Of a stretch of 39,787 nucleotides of DNA, positions 28,855 through 38,193 are shown piece after piece. The translations under genes and the position numbers were made by a program. The stretch is from Clostridia bacterium (GTDB taxonomy: Bacteria; Bacillota; Clostridia; Christensenellales; CAG-138): NCBI GenBank assembly GCA_017428025.1, contig JAFRRO010000079.1, positions 1-39,787 on the forward strand, given 5' to 3'. How positions within the stretch are numbered: the first letter of the stretch is position 1; each line of letters begins with the position of its first letter. The notes below the pieces were generated by a model. The model made no database searches. It worked only from the letters and a program-made list of their open reading frames with translations, and was not told the DNA's origin.

Positions 28855-31122
28855 TCAGTCTTTATTCTTCACTTCGAACCACACATGTACGACCGTGCCG
28901 ACCGGCACCTTGAAGCCTGCCGCGATGTCCTGATTGACCACCGTTCCCGCGCAGTTGTGCTTGTCGTAATCCATGATCAGTCCGGCTTTCTTGAATTTGT
29001 CGAGCGCGTCCATGCGGTCCTTTCCGTACACGTCCGGCACCTCGACCATTTCCACTTCTTCGTTCAGTTCCGCAAAGAACGCGTACCCCGTCGAATACAG
29101 CAGCACCGTGCTGCCGCGCACGACGACGGTGTTCGGCGCCGGCGACTGGTTGCCGACCGTCGAATCCGCTTCCTGCTCGAGGTAGATCGCCTCGAGCCCC
29201 GCGTCCTTCAGAATGCGCGCCGCCTGCGTAACGGTCAGTCCCTTGATGTTCGGGACCATGACCGACTGGTTCGTGTTGTCCGGCTGCACGCCCGTATACG
29301 ACAGCGCGCTTGCCAGAACCTCCTGTACGAACGGTGCCGCGACCGTGCTGCCGTAGACCTGCGGCACCTGCGGTTCGTCCACGATGATGAGGCAGACGAA
29401 CTGCGGATCGTCGACCGGCGCAAACCCGATGAACGAGGCGATCAGCTTGCTCTTCGAAACGCTGCCGTCCTCCTCGTACTTCTGCGACGTGCCCGTCTTG
29501 CCGCCGACCGAATAGCCGTACACCTGCGCGTTCTTGCCGCTGCCGTGCTCCACGACGTTCCGGAGGAGCGAGCGGATCAGCGTGGAGGTCGACGGCGAAA
29601 TCACCCGCCGCACGACCGTGCGCTCGTTTTTGAGCCGCACGTTGCCGTCCTGATCGACGATCTCCGAAATGACGTACGGCTTCAGAAGCTCGCCGCCGTT
29701 GATGCAGGCGGTGAACGCCATCGCAAGCTGCATGCCGGTGCAGCTGATGCTCTGTCCGAAGCCGATGCGCGCAAGGTCGGCGTTGCGGATGTACTTCTTG
29801 TGCGTGACCTTGCCGCTCGTTTCGCCCATGACGCCGCTGCCGGTCGCTTCGCCGAAGCCGAACTGGAAGATGTAGTCATAGAACGTATCGATGCCCATCT
29901 TCAGCGCCATCGACATGAACGCCGGATTGCAGCTGTTCGCCACCGCCTCCATGAGCGATTCCCTGCCGTGCCCGCCGCTCTTCCAGCACTTGATCTTGTC
30001 GCCCTTGATCGTCAGCGAGCCCTTGCAGTTGAACTCGGTGCCGACCGTTACCGCGCCGGATTCGAGCGCCGCCGCGAGCGTGACGACCTTGAACGTCGAG
30101 CCCGGCTCGTAGGTGTCGGTCACGATGCGGTTTTTCGAAAGCTCCAGCAGCGTCTTCGCGTCGGAACGCGGCGGGTTCGAGGAATCGAAGCTCGGATAGC
30201 TGCCGATCGCAAGGATCGCGCCGGTCTGCGCGTCGAGCAGCAGGCCGGACGCCGTCTTGGCGTTGTTGATCGCGCAGGCTTCCTCCAGCGCGTTTTCCAG
30301 AATGCCCTGCAGGCCCGTATCCGTCGTCAGCACGACGTTTGCGCCGGGGATCGATTCGATATACTCCTCCTCGCCGCCGGGCACCGGGTTGTTGTCGCGG
30401 TCCGTGTCCGTCTTCTGATAGCCGTCCGTGCCCGCAAGCTCCTTATTGTAGGTCAGCTCCACGCCGGTCTGTCCGTCGCCGTCGATGTTCGTAAAGCCGA
30501 TGAGCTGCGCATAGTAGCCCGACTCCGGATAGTCGCGCTTGACGTCGCTGTAATAGCTGACGCCGCTGCCGAGCTGCATGGAGTTGAGCTTGCTGATAAC
30601 CTCCTTGTCAACCTGGTCCTTGATCTTGACCTGCGACAGGAGTTTTTCCTCGTGGCTTTCCGGCGCGACCGTCGCTTCCGGATTGTTCGGATCCGGCGTC
30701 GGCGTGCTGACGCGCTTTTTCTTGATCAGCTTTGCGTAGACCGTGTCGTAATCGAGGTTCAGATACATCGAAAGGATGTTCGCGATACGTTCGCGGTCGC
30801 TTGGCTGGATGTTCTGCGGGTTGACGCAGACCTGATAGGTCGTATACGACGAGGCGAGCACCGTGCCGTTGCGGTCGAGGATCTTGCCGCGCTCCGCCTT
30901 TAAGGACACGACGCGCGTCCATTGCCGCATCGCCTTGTTCGTCCAGTCCTTGCCCTGCACCATCGACACGACAAACAGCTTGCCGATGACGAGCGCGAAA
31001 GCAAGCCCTGCGAACAGCATGGCTACCAGAAGCTTTCTCTTTTGCGGTGCGATGCGAACCCGACTGTTCTTTGCGCGGCGCTTCGCCACGGTCGATTTCG
31101 CACCGGATCGGGTTGTGTTCAT
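28855..31122 (-). CDS. Class B penicillin-binding protein with two PASTA domains (FtsI/PBP2B/SpoVD type)
   Basis: 755 residues. A basic N-terminus and one membrane helix (about 30-52) precede the pedestal dimerisation domain. The transpeptidase domain carries SxxK as GSTFK (Ser342, Lys345), SCNPAFM as the SxN motif, and KTGTSQK. Two C-terminal PASTA domains follow: VMVPNIKGLTVTQAARILKDAG and VEVPDVYGKDRMDALDKFKKAG. It cross-links septal peptidoglycan outside the membrane with FtsW. Bacillus has two such genes here (pbpB, spoVD); only one is present, so it may be the vegetative FtsI. Eight extra residues of linker type (TPTPDPNNP) sit in the pedestal. It starts four bases after the ftsL stop codon. 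Confidence 0.93.
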   Translation of the reverse strand: MNTTRSGAKSTVAKRRAKNSRVRIAPQKRKLLVAMLFAGLAFALVIGKLFVVSMVQGKDWTNKAMRQWTRVVSLKAERGKILDRNGTVLASSYTTYQVCVNPQNIQPSDRERIANILSMYLNLDYDTVYAKLIKKKRVSTPTPDPNNPEATVAPESHEEKLLSQVKIKDQVDKEVISKLNSMQLGSGVSYYSDVKRDYPESGYYAQLIGFTNIDGDGQTGVELTYNKELAGTDGYQKTDTDRDNNPVPGGEEEYIESIPGANVVLTTDTGLQGILENALEEACAINNAKTASGLLLDAQTGAILAIGSYPSFDSSNPPRSDAKTLLELSKNRIVTDTYEPGSTFKVVTLAAALESGAVTVGTEFNCKGSLTIKGDKIKCWKSGGHGRESLMEAVANSCNPAFMSMALKMGIDTFYDYIFQFGFGEATGSGVMGETSGKVTHKKYIRNADLARIGFGQSISCTGMQLAMAFTACINGGELLKPYVISEIVDQDGNVRLKNERTVVRRVISPSTSTLIRSLLRNVVEHGSGKNAQVYGYSVGGKTGTSQKYEEDGSVSKSKLIASFIGFAPVDDPQFVCLIIVDEPQVPQVYGSTVAAPFVQEVLASALSYTGVQPDNTNQSVMVPNIKGLTVTQAARILKDAGLEAIYLEQEADSTVGNQSPAPNTVVVRGSTVLLYSTGYAFFAELNEEVEMVEVPDVYGKDRMDALDKFKKAGLIMDYDKHNCAGTVVNQDIAAGFKVPVGTVVHVWFEVKNKD

Positions 31123-31126
31123 TCCG

Positions 31127-31639
31127 TCATTCTCCGTTCGGTTCGGTGGTTGCCGGCGCAGTCGGCGCAGGCGACGCCGTCGCTCCGCCCGCCGCGGACG
31201 CGGTGCCTGCGGCTTCGCCCCGGTACCAGTTCATCGTCATGCCGCGTTCGCGGCAGATCTCGTTGATCGTGGCGAAGTCGTTCATCGAGCTCTGCGCCTT
31301 CTTCAACTGGGAAATCTGCTCGGTGTAGGTCTCGATCTCGGAATTGACCGCCGCCGTTTCGCTGATGATCCTTGCGTATTCCGCCGCGCCGAACAGCGCG
31401 ACCAGCGCCGTCGCGGCGATCGCGAACACGGACAGCAGGATCAGCACCTTGGAGGAGGTCGACAGCCGCACCACGGTCTTGACCTTCTTTGCGGTGCGTT
31501 CCTCGCGGCTCGGCTGCGGGCGCACGGGCATGGACGCGTCCTCCAGCACCGGCGTCGGCGTGCCCGTCTGCGTCGGCGAAAAGATCCGTGTCTGCGGATT
31601 GCGTATCTTGCGTGGATTCTTGTCGAACGAGACGTCCAT
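31127..31639 (-). CDS. ftsL: FtsL/DivIC-like septum protein
   Basis: 170 residues. A basic, proline-rich cytoplasmic part (1-62), one membrane helix (about 64-84, KVLILLSVFAIAATALVALF), then a coiled coil (about 88-118, ISETAAVNSEIETYTEQISQLKKAQ) outside the membrane, and a low-complexity Ala/Thr/Pro tail. Sequence is weakly conserved in this family; the call rests on topology and on its place between rsmH and the PBP gene. It works with FtsQ/DivIB to activate the FtsW-PBP synthase. AAAGGAG precedes the start. The Ala/Pro tail is unusual. Confidence 0.8.
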   Translation of the reverse strand: MDVSFDKNPRKIRNPQTRIFSPTQTGTPTPVLEDASMPVRPQPSREERTAKKVKTVVRLSTSSKVLILLSVFAIAATALVALFGAAEYARIISETAAVNSEIETYTEQISQLKKAQSSMNDFATINEICRERGMTMNWYRGEAAGTASAAGGATASPAPTAPATTEPNGE

Positions 31640-31657
31640 GCCGCGGCTCCTTTCTTA

Positions 31658-32620
31658 TCAATATGTTCCCGTTTCGGGATCGATGCGCACGATTGCCCTG
31701 AGCTTTGCGGACGTCGAGCGCGAATTCTCCGTCTGTTCCCGTTCCGACGCGACGATCGGATGGCGCGTCAGAACCTTTGCGGTAGGCTTTCTGCCGCAGA
31801 TGCACACCGGCGCCGATTTCGGGCAGATGCAGGGGTTCTCGAACGTGCGAAACGCATTCTTAACGATCCGGTCCTCGAGCGAATGGAACGTGATGATCGC
31901 CAGTCTGCCGCCGACATTCAGAAGGTCGTGCGCCGATTGAATCGCATCGTTCAGCCCGTCGAGCTCGCCGTTGACCGCAATGCGGATCGCCTGAAAACAG
32001 CGCCGCGCCGGATGCTGCGGCTCGTTGCGGAACTTTGCGGGGATCGCGTTTTTGATCAGCGCCGCAAGCTCCGTCGTCGTTTCGATCGGCTGAATCTGCC
32101 GCTGCTCGACGATGCGCCGCGCGATCTTTGACGAGAACTTCTCCTCGCCGTATTCCCAGAAGATGCGCCGAAGCTCCTCCTCCGGCCATTCGTTGACCAC
32201 GGTCTTTGCCGACAGCGGCGCGCTCTGATCCATGCGCATGTCCAAAGACGCTTCCGCCTTGTACGAAAACCCGCGCTCCGCCGCGTCGAGCTGATACGAG
32301 CTGACGCCGAGGTCCAGAAGAATGCCGTCGACCTTTTGTACGCCGTGCGCCAGAAGCAGCTCGCGCATGTCGAAAAAGTTGCCCTTGATCGCCGTAAATC
32401 GGTCGCCGAATCCGGAAAGCCGCGCGCCTGCCGCCCGCAGCGCGTCGTCGTCGCGGTCGATGCCGTAGAGCCTGCCGCCGTCGCCGAGCGCTTTTAAAAC
32501 CGCCTCCGCGTGTCCGCCGCCGCCGAGCGTTCCGTCCACGAAAATCCCGCCGCGCTCCGGCTGCAGCAGCCCGAGCACGTCCGAAACCATGATCGGCGTA
32601 TGCGAAAAGACGGTATCCAT
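31658..32620 (-). CDS. rsmH: 16S rRNA (cytosine(1402)-N(4))-methyltransferase
   Basis: 320 residues from the ATG at 32620 with GAGAGGAG upstream; the longer frame crosses the promoter. Methylates C1402 of 16S rRNA in the decoding centre using S-adenosylmethionine. Seen: FSHTPIMVSDVLGLL, FVDGTLGGGGHAEAVL (cofactor loop), GIDRDDDALRAA, LLDLGVSSYQLDAAERGFSY, MDQSAPLSAKTVVNEW, ARRCFQAIRIAVNGELDGL and IITFHSLEDRIVK. It heads the dcw cluster; mraZ, which usually precedes it, is missing. Confidence 0.97.
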   Translation of the reverse strand: MDTVFSHTPIMVSDVLGLLQPERGGIFVDGTLGGGGHAEAVLKALGDGGRLYGIDRDDDALRAAGARLSGFGDRFTAIKGNFFDMRELLLAHGVQKVDGILLDLGVSSYQLDAAERGFSYKAEASLDMRMDQSAPLSAKTVVNEWPEEELRRIFWEYGEEKFSSKIARRIVEQRQIQPIETTTELAALIKNAIPAKFRNEPQHPARRCFQAIRIAVNGELDGLNDAIQSAHDLLNVGGRLAIITFHSLEDRIVKNAFRTFENPCICPKSAPVCICGRKPTAKVLTRHPIVASEREQTENSRSTSAKLRAIVRIDPETGTY

Positions 32621-32653
32621 GCGGCTCCTCTCCGTGAAAGGTATACTTCCACA

Positions 32654-32665
32654 TATGTATACATA
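32654..32665. promoter_or_regulatory. 12-bp palindrome at the dcw transcription start
   Basis: TATGTATACATA, perfect palindrome, just downstream of the -10 box of the dcw promoter; GTATAC recurs at 32641-32646. It could be an operator, but no factor is recognised. The TGGGN repeats bound by MraZ are not present. Confidence 0.4.
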
Positions 32666-32669
32666 GTAG

Positions 32670-32698
32670 ATTATACACCAAACGCCCTCTCTTGTCAT
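32670..32698 (-). promoter_or_regulatory. dcw cluster promoter
   Basis: On the minus strand ATGACA (32693-32698), 17-bp spacer, TATAAT (32670-32675). Drives rsmH and probably the whole nine-gene run to ftsQ. Confidence 0.75.
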
Positions 32699-32788
32699 CA
32701 TGCAAATGCGTCAGAAAAGCGAATTTTCTATGAAATATGAATAAAACGTAAATACGGCGTCGAAATCTTACGCAGGCACTACATCTTG

Positions 32789-32797
32789 TGTTATAAT
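32789..32797 (+). promoter_or_regulatory. Extended -10 promoter of the topoisomerase operon
   Basis: TGTTATAAT, with TATAAT at 32792-32797; no good -35 stands at 17 bp (TACGCA). The start codon follows 28 bases later with GGAGG between. Confidence 0.65.
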
Positions 32798-32825
32798 CAA
32801 CAGAACTCAGTATCGGAGGCAATCT

Positions 32826-34778
32826 ATGGAAGAGTATTCCGTCAAAAATATAACCGTCATGGAGGGTTTGGACGCGGTGCGTATGCGTCCCGGCATGTAT
32901 ATCGGCTCGACCGGTCTGCCGGGGCTCCACCACCTTCTCTGGGAGATCGTGGACAACTCGATCGACGAGGCGGCGAACGGCTACGCGAGCGAAATCACCG
33001 TGACGCTGAACCGCGACCGTTCCGTGACCGTCAGCGACAACGGCCGCGGCATCCCGGTCGGCATCCATGAAAAGCTGGGCGTCTCGGGCGTCGAGGTCGT
33101 CTTTACGCAGCTGCACGCCGGCGGCAAGTTCGGCAACGCGGCCTATTCGTATTCCGGCGGTCTGCACGGCGTCGGCGCATCGGTCGTCAACGCGCTGTCG
33201 CGCTGGGTGCAGGTCGAGGTCTATCACGAAAACCGCGCCTACCGCATCGAATTCGAAAGCGTCGAAAACGAGGAGGGCAAGATCGTTTCGGGCAAGCCGA
33301 AGTATCCTTTGACCGAGATCGGCCGCACCCGCAAGCAGGGCACGGTCGTGACGTTTCTGCCCGACGACCGCGTGTTTGAGACGATCGACATGCAGTATTC
33401 GGTGGTCATGAAGCGGCTTCGCGAGCTTGCATACCTGAATCGCGGCGTGAAGCTCGTGCTCGACGACAACCGCGAGAAGCAGAAGCACGCGGAGTTCAAG
33501 TACGACGGCGGACTTTCGGACTTCGTGCGCTACATTCAGGAGGACAAGAACGCGCTGTACGATCCGCCGATCCACCTTCAGGGCGAGTCGAACGGCATCC
33601 GCGTCGAGGTCGCGATCCTGCACAACGACGAATACGCCGAAACGATCGCGTCGTACGTCAACAACATCCCGACGACCGAGGGCGGCACGCACGAAACCGG
33701 CTTCAAGGCGGCGATCACGAAGATTTTCAACGACTACTGCCGCAAAAACGGCGTCCTAAAGGACAAGGACCCGTCGCTTGCGGGCGAGGATTTCCGCGAG
33801 GGCATGACCGCGGTGCTGTCTCTGAAGATGCACACCGTACAGTTCGAGGGACAGACCAAGACGAAGCTCGGCAACACCGAGGCGCGTCCGGCGGTCGAAG
33901 CGGTGCTGCAGCAGACGCTCGTGCCGTGGCTTGAAAACCTCAAGAACGCGAACACCGCAAACCTGATCGCGGAAAAGGCGATCAAGGCCGCAAAGGCCAG
34001 AAGCGCGGCGCGCAAGGCGAAGGAGAACGCGCGCGAAAAGAGCAAGCTCGAAAACGCGCCGCTCGTCGGAAAGCTTTCGAGCTGCACCGGCAGGGACTAT
34101 TCTTTGAACGAGCTGTTCATCGTCGAAGGCGATTCGGCAGGCGGCAGCGCGAAGCAGGGACGCGACCGCAAGTTTCAGGCGATCCTGCCGCTGCGCGGCA
34201 AGCCGCTGAACGTCGAAAAGAAGCGGCTCGAACAGGTCCTGCAGAACGACGAGTTCCGCTCGATCATCACGGCGCTCGGCACCGGCATCGGCGACGATTT
34301 CGACATTTCCTCGCTGAAATACAACAAGATCATCATTCTTGCCGACGCCGACCAGGACGGCGCGCACATCCGCGCGATCCTCCTGACGTTCTTCTACCGC
34401 TACATGCGCCCGCTGATTACCGAGGGTCATGTGTACATCGGCATGGCGCCGCTGTACCGCGTGCAGAAAGCGAATCAGCCGCCAATCTACTGCTACGACG
34501 ATCCGGCGCTCAAGGCCGCGATGCGCGGCATCACCGGCAAGAACTACACGCTGCAGCGCTATAAGGGGCTCGGCGAAATGAACCCCGAGCAGCTTTGGGA
34601 AACGACGATGAATCCCGAGCGGCGGCGGCTGACGCGCGTCACGATCGAGGACGCCGCGGAGGTCGAACACCTCGTCACCGTACTGATGGGCGACAAGGTA
34701 CAGTCGCGCAAGGAGTACATCTTCGAGTACGCGGACTTCAACCGTCAAAGCGCAGTGTTTGAAAAGATCAAGGAGTAA
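32826..34778 (+). CDS. Type IIA topoisomerase ATPase subunit (GyrB/ParE family)
   Basis: 650 residues. GHKL ATPase domain: GLDAVRMRPGMYIGST, EIVDNSIDEA, DNGRGIP, AGGKFGNAAYSYSGGLHGVGAS. The transducer segment includes NIPTTEGGTHETGF and QTKTKLG. The TOPRIM domain shows FIVEGDSAGGSAKQGRDRKFQAI, LRGKPLNVEKKRLEQVL and ADADQDGAHIR. A short C-terminus follows (YKGLGEMNPEQLWETTMNPE, LMGDKVQSRKEYI). It binds ATP and captures the DNA segment to be passed. ALGTGIGDDFDIS is gyrase-like, while the C-terminal end resembles ParE, so the pair could be gyrase or topoisomerase IV. GGAGG before the start; 3 bp before the partner gene. Confidence 0.93.
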   Translation: MEEYSVKNITVMEGLDAVRMRPGMYIGSTGLPGLHHLLWEIVDNSIDEAANGYASEITVTLNRDRSVTVSDNGRGIPVGIHEKLGVSGVEVVFTQLHAGGKFGNAAYSYSGGLHGVGASVVNALSRWVQVEVYHENRAYRIEFESVENEEGKIVSGKPKYPLTEIGRTRKQGTVVTFLPDDRVFETIDMQYSVVMKRLRELAYLNRGVKLVLDDNREKQKHAEFKYDGGLSDFVRYIQEDKNALYDPPIHLQGESNGIRVEVAILHNDEYAETIASYVNNIPTTEGGTHETGFKAAITKIFNDYCRKNGVLKDKDPSLAGEDFREGMTAVLSLKMHTVQFEGQTKTKLGNTEARPAVEAVLQQTLVPWLENLKNANTANLIAEKAIKAAKARSAARKAKENAREKSKLENAPLVGKLSSCTGRDYSLNELFIVEGDSAGGSAKQGRDRKFQAILPLRGKPLNVEKKRLEQVLQNDEFRSIITALGTGIGDDFDISSLKYNKIIILADADQDGAHIRAILLTFFYRYMRPLITEGHVYIGMAPLYRVQKANQPPIYCYDDPALKAAMRGITGKNYTLQRYKGLGEMNPEQLWETTMNPERRRLTRVTIEDAAEVEHLVTVLMGDKVQSRKEYIFEYADFNRQSAVFEKIKE

Positions 34779-34781
34779 GCC

Positions 34782-37190
34782 ATGGCAAAGACAACGACAC
34801 CGCAGCCGACCGAAACCATCCTCTTGAAGAGCATGGACGAGGTCATGCACGAATCGATGATGCCGTATGCACAGCACGTCATTCTGGAACGCGCGCTTCC
34901 GCGCGTCGAGGACGGTCTGAAGCCCGTGCAGCGGCGCATCCTCTATACGATGATGGAACTGGGGCTCTCCCCCGACAAGCCGCACCGCAAGAGCGCGCGT
35001 ATCGTCGGTGACTGCCTCGGCAAATATCATCCGCACGGCGATTCCTCGGTCTATGACGCGATGGTGCGCATGGCGCAGCCGTTCAATATGGGCGTTTGTC
35101 TCGTCGACGGACACGGCAACTTCGGCTCGGTCGACGGCGACTCCGCCGCAGCGATGCGCTACACCGAAGCGCGCATGACCGACGCCGCGATGCTGCTCTT
35201 AAAAGACATCGACAAGGACACGGTCGATTTTACCTGGAACTTCGACGACACGCTGAAGGAGCCGGAGCTTTTGCCCGGACGCTTCCCGAACCTGCTGGTG
35301 AACGGCGCGAACGGCATTGCGGTCGGTCTCGCGACCTCGATTCCGCCGCACAATCCGGTGGAGGCGATCGACGCGGTCATCGCGGTGCTCGACAATCCGC
35401 GCATCAAGATTCCGGACCTTTTGAAGATCATGCCGGCGCCGGATTTCCCGACCGGCGGGTTCCTTCTGGATTCCTCCGAGATCGCGCAAAGCTACGAGAC
35501 CGGACGCGGCAAGCTCACGATGCGCGCGCGCACGCACTTTGAGGAGGTCAAGAACGGCAAGACGCGCATCGTCATCGACGAATTCCCGTATCAGATCAAC
35601 AAGGCGGCGTGCCTCTCGAAGATTCTCGAGATCACGCAGGAGAAGAAGGCGATGTTCGCCGCGATCTCCGACATCCGCGACGAAAGCGACCGCATGGGCA
35701 CGCGCGCCGTCATCGAGGTCAAGAAGGACGGCGATCCGGAGCGCATCCTGCAGCTTTTGTTCAAATATTCCGACTTGCAGTGCACGTTCGGCGCGAACTA
35801 CGTGGCGATTGCGGACGGCAAGCCGCAGCAGCTGAACCTCAAGCAGATCATCGAATACTACGTGCGCCATCAGCGCTCCGTCGTGACGCGCCGCACCAAG
35901 ACCGAGCTCGAGATCGCAAGGAAGCGCTGCCACATACTGGAAGGTCTGATGGTGGCGGTCAACAACCTCGACCGCGTGATCAAGCTGATTCGCGCAAGCA
36001 AATCGCCGAAAGAAGCGCGCGAAGGCCTGATGAAGACCTTCAATCTCACCGAGATTCAGGCGCAGGCGATCCTCGATCTTCGCCTGCAGAAGCTGACGAA
36101 TCTCGAACTTCTTTCGATCGAAAAGGAATACAAGGACGTCAAGAAGCTGATCGCGGAGCTCGAAGCGATCCTCGCGTCGGATACAAAGCTCGTGCATCTG
36201 ATCAAAAAGGAGCTGCTCGACGTGCGCAAGCTGTTCGACGGCAGACGCAAGACGCAGATCATCTCGGCAGAGGGCGAGATCGAAGCCCAGACGAACGAGC
36301 CGGAGACGGTCGAGGAAATGATCGTCGCGGTCTGCGCCGACCTCAAGATCCGCAAGTGTCTGAAACGCCAGTTCAATCTTTCGCAGATCCGTGCGGACAA
36401 GCCGGAACGCATCTTAGAGGTCAACAGCAACGAGAGCATCCGCCTGTTCACCAACCGCGGCGCGATGCTGAACCTCAAGGTCGCCGACATTCCCGAAACG
36501 CGTCCCGCGGCGCGCGCGGCAAATCTCGTCAGCCTGATCGAGCTTGAAAAGGGCGAAACGATCGTCGGCGCGTTCCCGGATACCGACGAGGGCAGCTATC
36601 TGTTCTGCACGACCGGCGGCATGGTGAAGCGCAGTAAAGCCGCGGACTATCGCGTGCGCGGCAAGCGCACGGCGGCGCTGAACCTCAAGGACAAGGACGC
36701 GCTTTTGGGCGCGTACCCGATGCCCACGATGGACATTTTGCTCGTGACCGAGCGCGGCATGTGCATCCGGTTTGCCGCGGACTCCGTGCCGGAGACCGGA
36801 CGCGCGGCGGCGGGCGTCATCGGCATCAAGCTGGAACCGAAGGACCGCGTCATGGCATGCATGCCGGTCGGCGACGAGGGCGAGCTCATCGTGCTCACCG
36901 ACCGCGGCTTCGGCAAGCGCAGCTTCCTCTTTGACTACGAACTGCAGGGCAGAAACGGCAAGGGTGTCAAGACGTTCGACTTCCGCAAGAACGGCAGCAA
37001 CGGCTCGCGCATCGTCTATGCCGGAACGGTGCAGAACCCGTTTACGCTCGTGATCGAACAGCGCCACGGCACCAAGACGCCGCTGAACACCGAACAGATC
37101 CACATCGAACCGAAGGCGAGCAAGGGCGAAATGCTGCTTGCGGTCGTGCTCGACGACGACGTGGTCTCCGCTTACCGCAGCGACGAATGA
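34782..37190 (+). CDS. Type IIA topoisomerase cleavage subunit (GyrA/ParC family)
   Basis: 802 residues. Breakage-reunion domain: [38 protein letters not shown], and the catalytic tyrosine in MRYTEARM (Tyr127). The quinolone region reads GDSSVYDAM, with Ser88 and Asp92 at the positions of E. coli GyrA Ser83 and Asp87, thus the sensitive-type residues. The C-terminal beta-pinwheel (about 505-800) has repeated blades. A GyrA box is only partly kept (QGRNGKG against QRRGGKG), which in other enzymes weakens DNA wrapping and supercoiling. Together with the ATPase subunit it makes a heterotetramer that passes DNA through a double-strand break. AAGGAG lies within the end of the upstream gene. Confidence 0.93.
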   Translation: MAKTTTPQPTETILLKSMDEVMHESMMPYAQHVILERALPRVEDGLKPVQRRILYTMMELGLSPDKPHRKSARIVGDCLGKYHPHGDSSVYDAMVRMAQPFNMGVCLVDGHGNFGSVDGDSAAAMRYTEARMTDAAMLLLKDIDKDTVDFTWNFDDTLKEPELLPGRFPNLLVNGANGIAVGLATSIPPHNPVEAIDAVIAVLDNPRIKIPDLLKIMPAPDFPTGGFLLDSSEIAQSYETGRGKLTMRARTHFEEVKNGKTRIVIDEFPYQINKAACLSKILEITQEKKAMFAAISDIRDESDRMGTRAVIEVKKDGDPERILQLLFKYSDLQCTFGANYVAIADGKPQQLNLKQIIEYYVRHQRSVVTRRTKTELEIARKRCHILEGLMVAVNNLDRVIKLIRASKSPKEAREGLMKTFNLTEIQAQAILDLRLQKLTNLELLSIEKEYKDVKKLIAELEAILASDTKLVHLIKKELLDVRKLFDGRRKTQIISAEGEIEAQTNEPETVEEMIVAVCADLKIRKCLKRQFNLSQIRADKPERILEVNSNESIRLFTNRGAMLNLKVADIPETRPAARAANLVSLIELEKGETIVGAFPDTDEGSYLFCTTGGMVKRSKAADYRVRGKRTAALNLKDKDALLGAYPMPTMDILLVTERGMCIRFAADSVPETGRAAAGVIGIKLEPKDRVMACMPVGDEGELIVLTDRGFGKRSFLFDYELQGRNGKGVKTFDFRKNGSNGSRIVYAGTVQNPFTLVIEQRHGTKTPLNTEQIHIEPKASKGEMLLAVVLDDDVVSAYRSDE

Positions 37191-37231
37191 GCCTTCGGCG
37201 CGATCGATTGAACAAAACGTATCCGAAAAGA

Positions 37232-37262
37232 AAGACTGCCGCAAGCGCGACAGTCTTTTTTG
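37232..37262 (+). terminator. Topoisomerase operon terminator
   Basis: AAGACTG...CAGTCTT with inner CGC/GCG pairs, followed by TTTTTTG, 41 bases past the stop codon. Confidence 0.85.
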
Positions 37263-37268
37263 TATCGG

Positions 37269-38189
37269 TTACTCTTTGAATAGCCAGCGGCTCAGGATGA
37301 AGGTTTCGAGTTCTTTGAGCGATTCCTCCGTGACCGGCGCGTCGGTTTCGATGAGCCAGAACGCGCCGAAAACGTTCTTATGCACGATCCGTCCCGTGCC
37401 GTCCTCGCGGATGCAGCGCAGGCTGTCGATCACGTCCTTGATCCGCTCCTGCGTCCAGTCGGTGCCGTCGTTCAAAAATGTGTCGTACAGCGCTTTGCCG
37501 TCGTTGACGATGATTGCCGTAATGCCGACGCCGTCGCGCGTAAACGTCACACGGTACGCCTTGCTGCCCTCGTATTCCGTCTCGTGGATCATAAGATCCT
37601 CGATCTCGCCGTCCCGGAACTCGAACAGCACGCCGGTGCCGTACATCAGCTCCTTGACCGTCAGTCCGGCAAGCTGCTTTTTGATTTCCGCCGGCATCTC
37701 CGTCACGACATACGAGAACATATACCAGTCGTTGTTCTGTCCGTTCGAGACGGTGATCACGCCCTCGCCGGTCCAGTAGCGGCTCCAGTACGTCGCGCCG
37801 CCGTTCGACGCCACATACGGCTCCACGCCCTCGAGGTACGCCTTGCCGTAGCGTTCGACAAGGCTCTCCTCCGTCGACTTGCGGTATTCAAGCTTGTCGA
37901 AGACCGCAATCTCCCTGACGCGAACCTCGCGCCCCGGCGAATCGAAATCGGTGCCCATGTACGCGGTGCCGTCCACCTTGCGGCCGAACAGCTCGCCGGT
38001 GATGCGGATGCTGTATCCGTCGCGATACGATTCGTCGATGCCGAGCTCCTCCGCCGTCTTGCCGATCCAGGCAAAGGTTTCCGTGATGTCATTGACCGGA
38101 TATTGCTTCATTTCCTTCTCCTTTTCCGTTGTCGTTTGCGTGCAGCCGCACAGCAGCAGCAACACCAGTATCCAAACCCATTTCCGCAT
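37269..38189 (-). CDS. Lipoprotein of unknown function
   Basis: 306 residues from the ATG at 38189, which starts a clear signal (MRKWVWILVLLLLCGC; anchor at Cys16) and lies 4 bp past the HAD gene's stop codon. The mature part is alternating strands and helices with no known domain: ITETFAWIGKTAEELGIDESYRDGYSIRITG, GREVRVREIAVFDKLEY, YVASNGGATYWSRYWTGEGVITVS, and a C-terminal FILSRWLFKE. GKTAEELGI followed by a compact beta domain is a layout I have seen in Firmicute lipoproteins, but I cannot name it. Extracellular and membrane-anchored. Confidence 0.7.
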   Translation of the reverse strand: MRKWVWILVLLLLCGCTQTTTEKEKEMKQYPVNDITETFAWIGKTAEELGIDESYRDGYSIRITGELFGRKVDGTAYMGTDFDSPGREVRVREIAVFDKLEYRKSTEESLVERYGKAYLEGVEPYVASNGGATYWSRYWTGEGVITVSNGQNNDWYMFSYVVTEMPAEIKKQLAGLTVKELMYGTGVLFEFRDGEIEDLMIHETEYEGSKAYRVTFTRDGVGITAIIVNDGKALYDTFLNDGTDWTQERIKDVIDSLRCIREDGTGRIVHKNVFGAFWLIETDAPVTEESLKELETFILSRWLFKE

Positions 38190-38193
38190 ACCG

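Noticed and set aside
28885..30903. 672-codon open frame opposite the PBP gene
   Set aside because: Antisense shadow; no start signal or recognisable domain.
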